Shown here one piece after another: positions 29,540 through 38,070 of a stretch of DNA of 64,000 nt. The translations under genes were made by a program, and so were the position numbers. Every line of letters starts with the position of its first letter. Position 1 is the first letter of the stretch. Source of the DNA: Anaerobacillus sp. CMMVII (lineage in GTDB: Bacteria > Bacillota > Bacilli > Bacillales > Anaerobacillaceae); NCBI RefSeq assembly GCF_025377685.1, contig NZ_JACEHK010000015.1, forward strand, positions 310,001 through 374,000. The letters are read 5' to 3'. A model generated the notes under the pieces. That model saw only the letters and a program-made list of their open reading frames with translations, searched no databases and had not been told where the DNA came from.

Positions 29540-30832
29540 ATGATGCAACTAACCTTTGCCTTTATCATATTTATCATTAGCTACGCCCTGATAATATCTG
29601 AAAAACTAAATAGAGCATTAGTCGCCTGTCTAGGTGGAGTTCTCATGCTATTTTTTGGAGTACTTGATTTAGATTCTGCATTTATTCATCATATAGATTG
29701 GCATACAATAACCTTGCTGCTTTCAATGATGATTCTAGTATCAATCACTAGTCAAAGTGGATTTTTTGAGTATATCGCTATCACTGTGGCGAAAAAGGTA
29801 AAAGGCAAACCAATTCCGTTATTAATAGTTGTCTCGTTAATTACTGGAGTCGGGTCTGCTTTTTTAAACAATGTTACGACAGTACTGTTAATCGTACCTA
29901 TCGTCCTAACATTAACAAGATTGTTAAACATCTCGGCAATACCTTATTTATTGATGACTATCTTGGCTTCTAATATTGGCGGAACTGCGACCCTAATCGG
30001 TGACCCCCCTAATCTTATGATTGGGCAAGCCGTAGAACATTTAAATTTTAATGCATTCTTACTTCACCTAGGTCCTGTGGTTATCATTATCTTTGCTGTA
30101 ATAATTGTTGCAATGGCGTATTTTTATGGGAACAAACTTCGTGTCACTGAAGAAAATCGTCTGAAATTAATGGATGTAACAGCGACTAGATACCTAAAGA
30201 ATAAACCATTACTTTTAAAATCAGTATCAGTACTCATAATAACTACTGTAGGGTTTATCCTTCAGCCGATTTTAGCGGTAGAACTTACAAGTGTGGCAAT
30301 GGCTGGTGCTTTGTTATTACTTCTCTTAACCCACCAAGAACAACAAGTTGAGGAAGTTTTTAAATCGGTGGAATGGGTCACATTATTTTTCTTTATCGGT
30401 TTATTTATGCTCGTAGGTGGCTTAAAAGAGGTTGGAATTATTGATGAAATTGCTAAATCGATCATCTATTATACAGATGGTGATCTTCCGAAAACCGCTA
30501 TGTTAATTTTGTGGGCATCAGGGATTTTATCGGGGTTTGTAGATAATATTCCTTTTGTAGCAGCAATGATTCCAGTTATTGTAGAGTTTGAAAATTATGG
30601 GATGACAAATTTAGATCCTTTATGGTGGGCTTTAGCTTTAGGAGCTTGTTTAGGTGGAAATGCGACATTAATTGGTGCAACCTCCAATGTAATCGTTGCT
30701 GGATTAGCTGCTCGTGCTAATCAAGGGTTTAGCTATTGGGAGTTCTTAAAAGTAGGCGCACCTGTTGCATTAGTTTCATTTGTTATTTCTAGTATCTATA
30801 TTTACTTTCGATATTTAATTTACTTTTATTGA
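29540..30832 (+). CDS. SLC13/ArsB-NhaD superfamily ion transporter
   Basis: 430 residues, about 11-12 membrane segments. Repeated re-entrant signatures SAFLNNVTTVLLIVPIVL and SGFVDNIPFVAAMIPVI, plus GGTATLIGDPPNLMIG and GGNATLIGATSNVIVAG, define the ion-transporter superfamily that includes ArsB, NhaD and citrate/dicarboxylate carriers. The substrate (arsenite, Na+/H+ or an organic anion) cannot be decided. Monocistronic between two heptamer hairpins; the second supplies its TGA stop. Confidence 0.85.
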   Translation: MMQLTFAFIIFIISYALIISEKLNRALVACLGGVLMLFFGVLDLDSAFIHHIDWHTITLLLSMMILVSITSQSGFFEYIAITVAKKVKGKPIPLLIVVSLITGVGSAFLNNVTTVLLIVPIVLTLTRLLNISAIPYLLMTILASNIGGTATLIGDPPNLMIGQAVEHLNFNAFLLHLGPVVIIIFAVIIVAMAYFYGNKLRVTEENRLKLMDVTATRYLKNKPLLLKSVSVLIITTVGFILQPILAVELTSVAMAGALLLLLLTHQEQQVEEVFKSVEWVTLFFFIGLFMLVGGLKEVGIIDEIAKSIIYYTDGDLPKTAMLILWASGILSGFVDNIPFVAAMIPVIVEFENYGMTNLDPLWWALALGACLGGNATLIGATSNVIVAGLAARANQGFSYWEFLKVGAPVALVSFVISSIYIYFRYLIYFY

Positions 30833-30932
30833 GTTTAAAGTGTAGAGTATTAAGTTTAAAGTTGTTTTGCATTGCTTCGAAGTAAGACAGAGCAATTCTA
30901 AACTCTAAACTCTAAACTTTACACTTTAAACT
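30830..30932. repeat. Heptamer-hairpin repeat, copy 6
   Basis: Left arm GAGTTTAAAGTGTAGAGTAT, centre ATTGCTTCGAAGTAA, right arm of CTAAACT units (TCTAAACTCTAAACTCTAAA). The TGA stop of the upstream transporter is formed by its first bases. Confidence 0.85.
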
Positions 30933-31044
30933 TTTTTCCATTTTCTTTAACCAATTTTTTATCCAAAAATGGTCAAACTAAGAGAAAATAGCTAACACCA
31001 ACGCAAGTAGTTCGGTCGTTAAACGAATAGGAGGCGATCATTGC

Positions 31045-31709
31045 GTGGATTATTCGACCATTATCCTAAGAACGATACTAATTTACTTTATCATTTTGCT
31101 CGTTTTACGTTTTATGGGAAAGCGAGAAATAGGACAATTGTCAATATTAGATTTCGTTGTATCGATTATGATCGCAGAATTAGCTGTAATCTCGATTGAA
31201 AATGTTCGGGTTCCAATGATGAATACCATTGTTCCGATTTTGATTTTGTGTATCATTCAAATTTCTTGGCATGGGTATCGTTAAAGAGTGAAAAATTAAG
31301 AAAAATGATTGATGGAAAGCCCTCAGTTTTGATTAATAAAGGCAAAATAGATGAGGATGAAATGAAAAAGCAACGGTACAATTTTGACGATTTAATGATT
31401 CAACTAAGACAAAGTAACATTAGAAGGTTGTCTGACGTAGAGTTTGCTATCCTAGAACCTTCAGGGAAACTTTCCGTCATTGAAAAAACAGAACGAGAAA
31501 AGAAGGATCCAGACTATGCAGCTACCGTAAATTTACCTCTACCATTAGTTTTGGATGGCAAAGTACAAACAGATCATCTGGAAAAAATTGAAAAAACTCC
31601 CTTATGGTTAAGGCAAGAGCTGCGCAAACTAGGATACAAAGACATAAAAAAAATATCCTATTGCTCCTTAAATGATAATCAAACTTTTTATGTGGATTTA
31701 AAGGATTAA
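31045..31709 (+). CDS. yrbG: DUF421 membrane protein YrbG (YetF family; frameshifted by one missing base)
   Basis: The first frame has the three N-terminal membrane segments with [20 protein letters not shown], the second the cytoplasmic DUF421 domain ([27 protein letters not shown]). Adding one base at about 31261-31267 gives [18 protein letters not shown] and 221 residues, close to B. subtilis YrbG. GTG 31045 or TTG 31041 follow AGGAGGCGATC. Function poorly known; spore-associated paralogues exist. Confidence 0.86.
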
Positions 31710-31716
31710 AAAAGTG

Positions 31717-31770
31717 AAAAGAGGCTTCTTCATAAGTTAGCGTAAGCTAACTTATGAAGAAGCCTCTTTT
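31717..31770. terminator. Very strong terminator downstream of yrbG
   Basis: A perfect 24-bp stem (first arm begins AAAAGAGGCTTCTTCATAAG) with a 6-base loop, T-rich on one side and A-rich on the other. Confidence 0.92.
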
Positions 31771-31780
31771 ATTTCGGATG

Positions 31781-31863
31781 TTTTCGTAAACTTTGTTGCT
31801 TTTAGGTCGGAACCAAGCATTCGCTTGGTTCCGACCTAAAAGCTAATAGCAACAATCTTTTAG
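31781..31863. repeat. Cloverleaf-type repeat, collapsed single-hairpin copy, inverted orientation
   Basis: 31798-31818 and 31823-31843 are exact reverse complements (21 bp, starting GCTTTTAGGTCGGAACCAAG) around ATTC. The 7-base bulge (TAATAGC) is on the right and the tail GTTTTCGTAAAC on the left, i.e. reversed relative to the copies at 23241 and 58421. Confidence 0.85.
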
Positions 31864-32166
31864 TAAAAGAGCGTTATTTTTGTAACGGGTTCCGTTACCT
31901 ATCGCAAACATTAAAAATGTAATGCAAAATGACCTTCAAATTGTATGGTAATTTGGAGGTCTATTTTTGTTGATGAAAAGGGATATCGATATTTACTTCG
32001 GGAGAATTTGTAGTGCATTTTGTATATTAAAATGTTGGGGTACAATAGCCTGTGTACCGCAGCAAAATACACTACATTTTTACTTGCAAATTGAGATATA
32101 CAGATAAATATTGTTGTTTTTATTAAGGTGAGGCTCTGTTATAACTGATGTTACAGAAAAATAAAC

Positions 32167-32341
32167 GGTAAAATTCCGGCTAAACTGGGAAATACCCGTA
32201 TTTCCTTAAAAATAAGGGTAGTTTTTCCGTTTATATTATCCAAATCTTTAGATTTTTTCTTATTTAGAGCAGGTAATCGGAATATCTCCGCCTATTTCCG
32301 CTTCTTAAGCGTCTCCTATATAAATTAGCAGGAAATTCTCC
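32167..32341. repeat. Four-palindrome array, locus 2 (inside element A)
   Basis: Cores GGTAAAATTCC, GGTAGTTTTTCC, GGAATATCTCC and GGAAATTCTCC start at 32167, 32217, 32279 and 32331 (steps 50, 62, 52). Confidence 0.75.
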
Positions 32342-32455
32342 GCCTATTCATTCTCATACCTAACAAAAATCGATACGGAGAAGGCGGAAATGGTTTGCAA
32401 ACATCTTAATGAGCAAAAATCATAATTTGTAATCCGAAGAAATAGCAATTAAAGC

Positions 32456-32492
32456 AAATAGCAAGGGTATAAACCCTTGCTATTTCTAATTT
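32456..32492 (+). terminator. Terminator-like hairpin inside element A
   Basis: AAATAGCAAGGGT and ACCCTTGCTATTT (13 bp, loop ATAA) followed by CTAA and seven T. No plus-strand gene precedes it. Confidence 0.6.
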
Positions 32493-32620
32493 TTTTAGTC
32501 TCTCTAGCCCTACAAGTCGCCCTATATTTTATAGTACAAAAATGGTTACATTTTTGTTTGCATTTTCCTGTGCAAATTGACGTTTTGCGATAGGAAACAG
32601 AACCGGTTTTTATTTTTGAT

Positions 32621-34195
32621 TTAGTTTTTACTTATAATAAAGTGGGACAACCAATGACCAACGAAAGGCACCCTACGCATTTCCTCTTTCTTGATTAATC
32701 CGAATACCATAAGTAAAAATACATAGCTAATTCCGACGATAGAAATTGCTAGCAAAGTTTTCGATAAGATACTGTGCTCCAAAAACGCATGATTATAAAG
32801 AAAGGTTGCTAGCCAAGCGCTTAGCAAAATGCAAATACCTGCTTTTAAAAACTCACGAACGTGTAATGTAAAAGAAATTGTTTTTACAAGCGTAGCGAAA
32901 TGGAGTAGAGTTACGAGCATAAATCCAGCAACAATGGCTAGAGCAGCCCCCATAATCCCTAATTCTGGGCGTGACGCTAGAACAAACACTGCGCTAATTT
33001 TGACGACTGCACCTATTAAACTATTAACCATCGCAGCCTTGGCTAAGTTAAGTGCTTGAAGAGCAGCTTGTAGTGGGCCTTGAAAATATAAAAAGATACT
33101 AAAAGGTGCCATTATTTTTATATAAGTAGCAACCGTAGGTGCGTTATACATTAAATCCATAATAGGTACTGCAAATACATAAAGAATGACACACGATATA
33201 CCTCCTGATACTAACGCCAAACGAAGCGCTTGGGAGAGACGATGGTGAATTAATTTATATTGTTTTCCGGCAGCAGCCTCACTAATTGCCGGGACAAGGG
33301 AGACTGATAATGAATATGTAATAAAAGTAGGTAAAAATAGTAATGGGATAGCAAAGCCAGCCAATTCCCCGTATTGTTTAGTGGCAATCACTGTAGTCAC
33401 TCCAGCAATTGCTAAACTTTGCGACACAACAATTGGTTCAAAGAAAAATGTAATAGAACCTATTAAACGGCTTCCGGTAGTCGGTAAAGCAACTGCCATT
33501 AAGTCATTGAATGTTCTTTTACCTTCTCTTAACTCTCCAAAGAAGTTCCTTCTAACCTTAATTCTTTTTTTCAACTTGAACATCGTTAACATATAAACTA
33601 AAGACGCTAATTCGCCAATAACAACGGAAATCATTGCTCCGGCAGCAGCATATTCGATCCCATAAGGTAAAAAAGCAGTTGTTAAAAGAGCGACAAGAGT
33701 AATTCGCACAACCTGTTCGATAACTTGTGAGTAAGCTGAAGGCTTCATATTTTGTCTACCCTGGAAATATCCTCTTAGAACAGAAGATAGTGCGACAATG
33801 GGAACGATTGGTGATATAGCTATTAATGGATAAAAAACCCTTGCATCTGTAAGGAAATATTTTGATATAATTGGAGCGAAGCCGATCATTCCTAAAGTGA
33901 AAATAATACTTAAAGTACCTGTAGTGGCAAGAGAAACGACTAAGATTTGTTTGATTTTTTTGCGATCATTTACAGCCTCGGCTTCGGCAACTAGCTTAGA
34001 AATCGCAACAGGGAGCCCTATTTGGGTAATCGTAATTACTAGGAGCAATGTTGGAACGGCCATTGAATAAAGGCCTACACCCTCAGCGCCCATAATTCTG
34101 GCTACAACAATTTTATTAACAAATCCTAGGATTTTAACGACAAGTCCGGCTATAATTAGTATAAATGCACCTTGCAGAAAGCTTTGTTTGCTCAC
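32621..34195 (-). CDS. spoVB: Stage V sporulation protein B (MATE/MOP-superfamily lipid flippase)
   Basis: 524 residues, about 14 membrane segments, polysaccharide-transporter branch of the MOP superfamily. Starts GAFILIIAGLVVKILGFVNKIVVARIMGAEG, a strong SpoVB signature, and contains SVLRGYFQGRQNM. Needed for spore cortex synthesis, thought to flip lipid-linked peptidoglycan precursor. GTG start after AGGGG. Its 3' end faces element A; no dedicated terminator is obvious. Confidence 0.93.
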   Translation of the reverse strand: MSKQSFLQGAFILIIAGLVVKILGFVNKIVVARIMGAEGVGLYSMAVPTLLLVITITQIGLPVAISKLVAEAEAVNDRKKIKQILVVSLATTGTLSIIFTLGMIGFAPIISKYFLTDARVFYPLIAISPIVPIVALSSVLRGYFQGRQNMKPSAYSQVIEQVVRITLVALLTTAFLPYGIEYAAAGAMISVVIGELASLVYMLTMFKLKKRIKVRRNFFGELREGKRTFNDLMAVALPTTGSRLIGSITFFFEPIVVSQSLAIAGVTTVIATKQYGELAGFAIPLLFLPTFITYSLSVSLVPAISEAAAGKQYKLIHHRLSQALRLALVSGGISCVILYVFAVPIMDLMYNAPTVATYIKIMAPFSIFLYFQGPLQAALQALNLAKAAMVNSLIGAVVKISAVFVLASRPELGIMGAALAIVAGFMLVTLLHFATLVKTISFTLHVREFLKAGICILLSAWLATFLYNHAFLEHSILSKTLLAISIVGISYVFLLMVFGLIKKEEMRRVPFVGHWLSHFIISKN

Positions 34196-34287
34196 AACTA
34201 ACCCCTACCTTCTAAAAAATGATGGATATTTTCCGTAATTATTTATATGCTTAATAGGGGACAAAGCATGACAAGTTCTATAAAATC

Positions 34288-34377
34288 AGTTTTGAGTTCT
34301 GAGTTATGAGTTAATTTTAGTAATTCTTCGAAGCCATGCTAAACTAACTCAAACCTCAAAACTCAACACTCAAAACT
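34288..34377. repeat. Heptamer-hairpin repeat, copy 7
   Basis: Left arm AGTTTTGAGTTCTGAGTTAT, centre ATTCTTCGAAGCCAT, right arm of AACTCAA/CCTCAAA units. It ends 21 bp before the next gene. Confidence 0.85.
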
Positions 34378-34398
34378 ACATAAAAGGAGAGTTATGAA

Positions 34399-34884
34399 TT
34401 GAAAGAGAGTTTTCAGAATTTTTTAGTTGAGCATTTAAGTTTTTTACCAACGGAGTTAATAGTAGTTGTCATTTCAGCAATGCCGATACTTGAATTAAGG
34501 GGGGGCCTACCTTTTGCCTTCTTAGCTGGATTATCTTACGGAGAGGCACTTTTTTATAGTATTTTAGGTAATATTTTGCCTATCATTCCAATCTTAATCT
34601 TGTTTCGTCCATTAAGTACGTTTTTAATGAGGTTCCCAATTTATAAACGCTTTTTTGATTGGTTATATAATCGAACGATGAATAAGAGTGCTAATGTTGA
34701 AAAATACGGGGCGCTAGGATTAATTTTATTTACCGCTGTTCCCCTACCAACAACTGGGGCATGGACAGCATGTTTGGCATCCATTCTCTTTTTTATTCCA
34801 TTTCGTAAAGCTTTTCTTGCGATAACAACGGGTGTTGTCATTGCAGGTGTTGGTGTAAGTTTGTTTGTATATGCGATCTTTTAA
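34399..34884 (+). CDS. Small multidrug export-like membrane protein (COG2426 family)
   Basis: 161 residues, four or five membrane segments. The blocks SAMPILELRGGLPFAFLAGL, YGALGLILFTAVPLPTTGAW and FRKAFLAITTGV are characteristic of the family annotated as small multidrug export proteins, though transport has not been shown for most. TTG start, since AAAGGAGAG lies just upstream and the ATG at 34394 runs into a stop. Confidence 0.82.
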   Translation: MKESFQNFLVEHLSFLPTELIVVVISAMPILELRGGLPFAFLAGLSYGEALFYSILGNILPIIPILILFRPLSTFLMRFPIYKRFFDWLYNRTMNKSANVEKYGALGLILFTAVPLPTTGAWTACLASILFFIPFRKAFLAITTGVVIAGVGVSLFVYAIF

Positions 34885-35263
34885 TAAGGCTCTTTTCTAA
34901 AACATTGGTGCTTCTAAACTGAAATATTTGGAAAATCCCTTAGATGAAGATATAACTCATTAAGTTAAGTAAGAAAAGAGCAATACTTACTAAATAAGTA
35001 ATGTAATCTTAGTATGTTGTGTAAAAATCCGGATTTTGGGATTTTTACGAAAGTACAACTTTCCGAAAAATAGCCTTTTAAAATGAGCATCAGTCTAGCC
35101 ACGAGTTCAAAATTTATTAGACTATTTAATGTCTTACACGACTTGTGTTGCTTAACATTGAGCTTTGCTCTTTTTTTAATAGATAGAAAGCTTAAATTCT
35201 TTGAACTTAGGAAGGTGTCTAGTCATTTTGGGTCGGCACTTTTCATATAAAGGGGGACTTGTC
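34885..35263. other. Gene-free stretch with a possibly interrupted terminator
   Basis: AAAAGAGCAA (34974-34983) and TTGCTCTTTT (35165-35174, followed by more T) are complementary arms 181 bp apart. Between them is a hairpin GTAAAAATCC/GGATTTTTAC (35021-35048) and otherwise featureless AT-rich DNA. In-frame codons from 35201 extend comN upstream but lack a ribosome site. Confidence 0.5.
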
Positions 35264-35545
35264 ATGGTAGAGCAACAGCAATTTGAAGTTTGGAAAGACG
35301 ATGTCATGCCTGCATTAACTAGTAAAGTCGAGGAATTTCATATGTTAGGCTACGATCGTGCAACAGAAGAGGAGCTTTGGGAATGTGTCCTTGCTAAGCT
35401 TCGTAAAGAGAAGAAATTTGTGCAAATTAATCATTTAGTGAGTGTTATTCTTACGCTAAAGGTAAATGACTATATGACATGGCTTACGGTAGGAGCGTAT
35501 AAAGCGCCTAATTGGTTTACATCGGAAGAACCGCCTAATTGGTAA
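35264..35545 (+). CDS. comN: Post-transcriptional regulator ComN family
   Basis: 93 residues, soluble. Sequence FEVWKDDVMPALTSKVEEFH ... EEELWECVLAKLRKEKKF resembles ComN (YrzD), which controls comE mRNA localisation in B. subtilis, and it lies beside secDF there too. ATG 35264 chosen because AAAGGGGGAC precedes it; the longer frame from 35201 has an unrelated extension. Confidence 0.8.
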   Translation: MVEQQQFEVWKDDVMPALTSKVEEFHMLGYDRATEEELWECVLAKLRKEKKFVQINHLVSVILTLKVNDYMTWLTVGAYKAPNWFTSEEPPNW

Positions 35546-35637
35546 GTCAAAATGGTAGATTTGACGAATGAAATTGACAGTGGAAACAAAGCATCGCTAT
35601 AATTGAAATGTTGTAAATATACGGACAAGCTTTTTTA

Positions 35638-35698
35638 ATGTAGAATGTAAAATGTAGAACTTAGATGAAAAATTCTACATTCTACATTCTACATTCTA
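35638..35698. repeat. Heptamer-hairpin repeat, variant heptamer (copy 8)
   Basis: Same architecture but another unit: left arm AATGTAGAATGTAAAATGTA, right arm three to four copies of ACATTCT. Fragments of this variant occur at about 8132-8150 and 49557-49572. Confidence 0.75.
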
Positions 35699-35745
35699 AT
35701 TTTTATATACATAGCTAGTTTTAAAACAAGGAGGCATTACTGAAG

Positions 35746-37041
35746 ATGGTTAAAAAAGGTCGTATTGTAGCTTTTTTTCTAATTGTAGCTCTTCTTGCAA
35801 CGCTTGTTGTCACAACGGTAATGGATGTTGCAAAAGAAATTAAGCTTGGCTTAGACCTTCAAGGTGGGTTTGAGGTTTTGTATGAAGTCTTTCCTGCTCA
35901 TGAAGGAGATATAATAGACGATGAGGCTTTAAAAACGACAGTAACAGCGCTTAACCAGCGGATTAACGTTATTGGGGTTTCTGAGCCGAATGTATCGATT
36001 GAAGGTGAAAACCGAATTAGGGTTCAGCTTGCTGGTGTCGAAGATCAACAAACAGCTCGTGAGCTTCTCTCAACAGAAGCACAATTATCATTTCGAGATA
36101 TTAATGATAATTTGATGCTTGATGGTGCTGATCTTAAACAAGGTGGAGCAAATGTTACTTTTAGTCAGACTAACCAACCATGGGTTGCCGTTACCTTAAA
36201 TGATGCAGCGAAATTTGGTCAAGTTACAAGTGATCCGGCTGTGTTAGGAAGTCAGCTTGTTATTTGGATGGACTTTCAAGAAGGCGACTCATTTATGCAG
36301 GAAATGCAAAAACCGGAATCAGAGAGGAAGTTTATCTCGGCTCCAACTGTAAGAAATGTACTGAATACAACAAACGTAGTTATTGAAGGAACATTTACTT
36401 TAGAAGAAGCTCAATTTTTAGCCGATGTCCTAAATGCAGGTTCCCTGCCAGTAAAGTTAGAGGAAGTGTATTCGAATTCAGTAGGTGCGGCTCTTGGTGA
36501 AAAAGCAATGGAGATGACAATCTATGCTGGGTTTATTGGTGTAGCCTTAATTTTTCTCTATATGTTAATTTACTACCGTTTTATGGGAATGATTGCAGTT
36601 ATTACACTATCTTTCTACATATACCTTGTACTTGTAGTCTTTAATTGGATGAATGCAGTTCTTACGCTTCCTGGGATTGCCGCATTAATTCTAGGAGTAG
36701 GTATGGCGGTCGATGCAAATATTATTACGTACGAACGAATTAAGGACGAGCTTCGCACAGGAAAGACGACAATGTCTGCTTTCAAAGCGGGGAGCCGTCG
36801 TTCTCTATCAACCATCCTAGATGCTAACATTACAACCATTTTAGCAGCATCTGTCTTGTTCTATTTTGGAACAATGGCCGTGCAAGGATTTGCAGTCATG
36901 TTAATTGTAAGTATCTTAACAAGCTTTTTAACAGCAGTTTACGGTTCACGACTCCTTTTAGGTTTATGGGTAAACAGTAGAATTTTGAATAAGAAACCAG
37001 GCTTATTTGGGGTAAAGGAGAGTGAAATAAGTGAACTTTAA
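35746..37041 (+). CDS. secD: Protein translocase subunit SecD
   Basis: 431 residues. Six membrane segments with a large extracytoplasmic loop after the first. Signatures IKLGLDLQGGFEVLYEV and VGMAVDANIITYERIKDEL are diagnostic. With SecF it helps release and pull translocated proteins. Ends ...FGVKESEISEL, overlapping the secF start by 11 bp. Bacillus species usually encode one fused SecDF; here two genes are read. The junction would need an inserted base to fuse, opposite to the missing-base errors elsewhere, so the split looks real. Confidence 0.94.
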   Translation: MVKKGRIVAFFLIVALLATLVVTTVMDVAKEIKLGLDLQGGFEVLYEVFPAHEGDIIDDEALKTTVTALNQRINVIGVSEPNVSIEGENRIRVQLAGVEDQQTARELLSTEAQLSFRDINDNLMLDGADLKQGGANVTFSQTNQPWVAVTLNDAAKFGQVTSDPAVLGSQLVIWMDFQEGDSFMQEMQKPESERKFISAPTVRNVLNTTNVVIEGTFTLEEAQFLADVLNAGSLPVKLEEVYSNSVGAALGEKAMEMTIYAGFIGVALIFLYMLIYYRFMGMIAVITLSFYIYLVLVVFNWMNAVLTLPGIAALILGVGMAVDANIITYERIKDELRTGKTTMSAFKAGSRRSLSTILDANITTILAASVLFYFGTMAVQGFAVMLIVSILTSFLTAVYGSRLLLGLWVNSRILNKKPGLFGVKESEISEL

Positions 37042-37954
37042 TTTTGGAGATTCAAAACTAGATTTTGTAAAACATCGTAAAAAGTTCTTTATCTTCTCAG
37101 CTCTACTTGTACTAACGGGAGTTATTTTACTTTCGACTGTTGGTTTAAATTTAGGCATTGATTTTAATAGTGGGACAAAGATTGAGCTCTTAAGTGGCGA
37201 AACCTTAACTGCTGAAATTGTTAATAATGAGTTTGCTGAAATTGGTTTAACTCCTGATAATGTACTTTTAGCTGGGGACCGTAGTGAAATGGCTTATGCT
37301 ACTTTTATTGGTGTCTTAACTCAAGACGAAATTCTTAAAGTACAACGCCACTTTAATGAACAATTTGGTGCTGAGCCTAATATTAGTACGGTAACACCTA
37401 CGATCGGTCGTGAACTTGCAAGGAATGCCTTTTACTCGGTCATCTTTGCATCGATTGGTATAGTTATCTACGTAACTATCCGCTTTGAACTGTTATATGG
37501 TGTCGCAGCTATTGTTGCTTTACTTCACGATGCGTTTTTCATTATTACAATTTTTAGTATTACGCAAATGGAAGTGAACTTGCCGTTCATTGCAGCGGTC
37601 CTGACAATTGTAGGGTACTCCATTAACGATACAATTGTAACCTTTGACCGGATTAGAGAAAATCTAAGCTACGAAAAGAAGGTTAGAGGGTTTGAAGATC
37701 TAGCACGAGTTGTGAACAAAAGCTTAATCCAAACGTTAGCGCGTTCGATTAATACCGTATTAACAGTTGTTTTTGCGGCAGCAGCCCTACTTATCTTTGG
37801 TGGCGAAGCGATCCGTACGTTCTCCTTTGCTTTACTAGTAGGATTGGTAGCAGGAACATATTCATCGCTATTTATTGCAGCACAATTATGGCTAGTTTGG
37901 AAAAGTAAAAGTTTACAAAAAAAGCGCTTTAAAATAACTGAGAATGAAGCATAA
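37031..37954 (+). CDS. secF: Protein translocase subunit SecF
   Basis: 307 residues, six membrane segments. N-terminal DFVKHRKKFF before the first helix, then LGIDFNSGTKIEL, and the conserved VGYSINDTIVTFDRIREN. GTG start with AAAGGAG inside the end of secD. Followed by a terminator. Confidence 0.94.
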   Translation: MNFNFGDSKLDFVKHRKKFFIFSALLVLTGVILLSTVGLNLGIDFNSGTKIELLSGETLTAEIVNNEFAEIGLTPDNVLLAGDRSEMAYATFIGVLTQDEILKVQRHFNEQFGAEPNISTVTPTIGRELARNAFYSVIFASIGIVIYVTIRFELLYGVAAIVALLHDAFFIITIFSITQMEVNLPFIAAVLTIVGYSINDTIVTFDRIRENLSYEKKVRGFEDLARVVNKSLIQTLARSINTVLTVVFAAAALLIFGGEAIRTFSFALLVGLVAGTYSSLFIAAQLWLVWKSKSLQKKRFKITENEA

Positions 37955-37965
37955 TAGTAGTAGGT

Positions 37966-37999
37966 TAAACCGTGGTGAGAATAAGCCACGGTTTATTTT
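37966..37999 (+). terminator. Terminator of secDF
   Basis: TAAACCGTGG and CCACGGTTTA with a 10-base loop, followed by TTTTC, 11 bp after the secF stop. Confidence 0.88.
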
Positions 38000-38070
38000 C
38001 TCTTTGATACCATGAAGTTCTGGTTTGGCTACATATTAGATTGGGTACTAATTAAGAAATAGGTGATTAA

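Larger units (their letters stand above)
31885..32613. mobile_element. TIR-bounded non-coding element A (about 0.73 kb)
   Basis: Ends are inverted repeats of about 25 bp matching at 22 positions (cores GTTCCGTTACCTATCGCAAA left, TTTGCGATAGGAAACAGAAC right). Inside lie a GTATATC-containing segment (about 32005-32105), a four-palindrome array (32167-32341) and a terminator-like hairpin. The same layout, reversed, occurs at 57778-58388. No open frame of note and no transposase, so it would depend on an enzyme encoded elsewhere. Confidence 0.65.

Noticed and set aside
31885-32613. Insertion sequence with a transposase
   Set aside because: Inverted ends are present but no open frame of transposase size exists in either copy.
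37021-37041. secD/secF split caused by a sequence error
   Set aside because: Would need an extra base rather than a missing one, and secF has its own ribosome site and start; left as a finding, not as an error.
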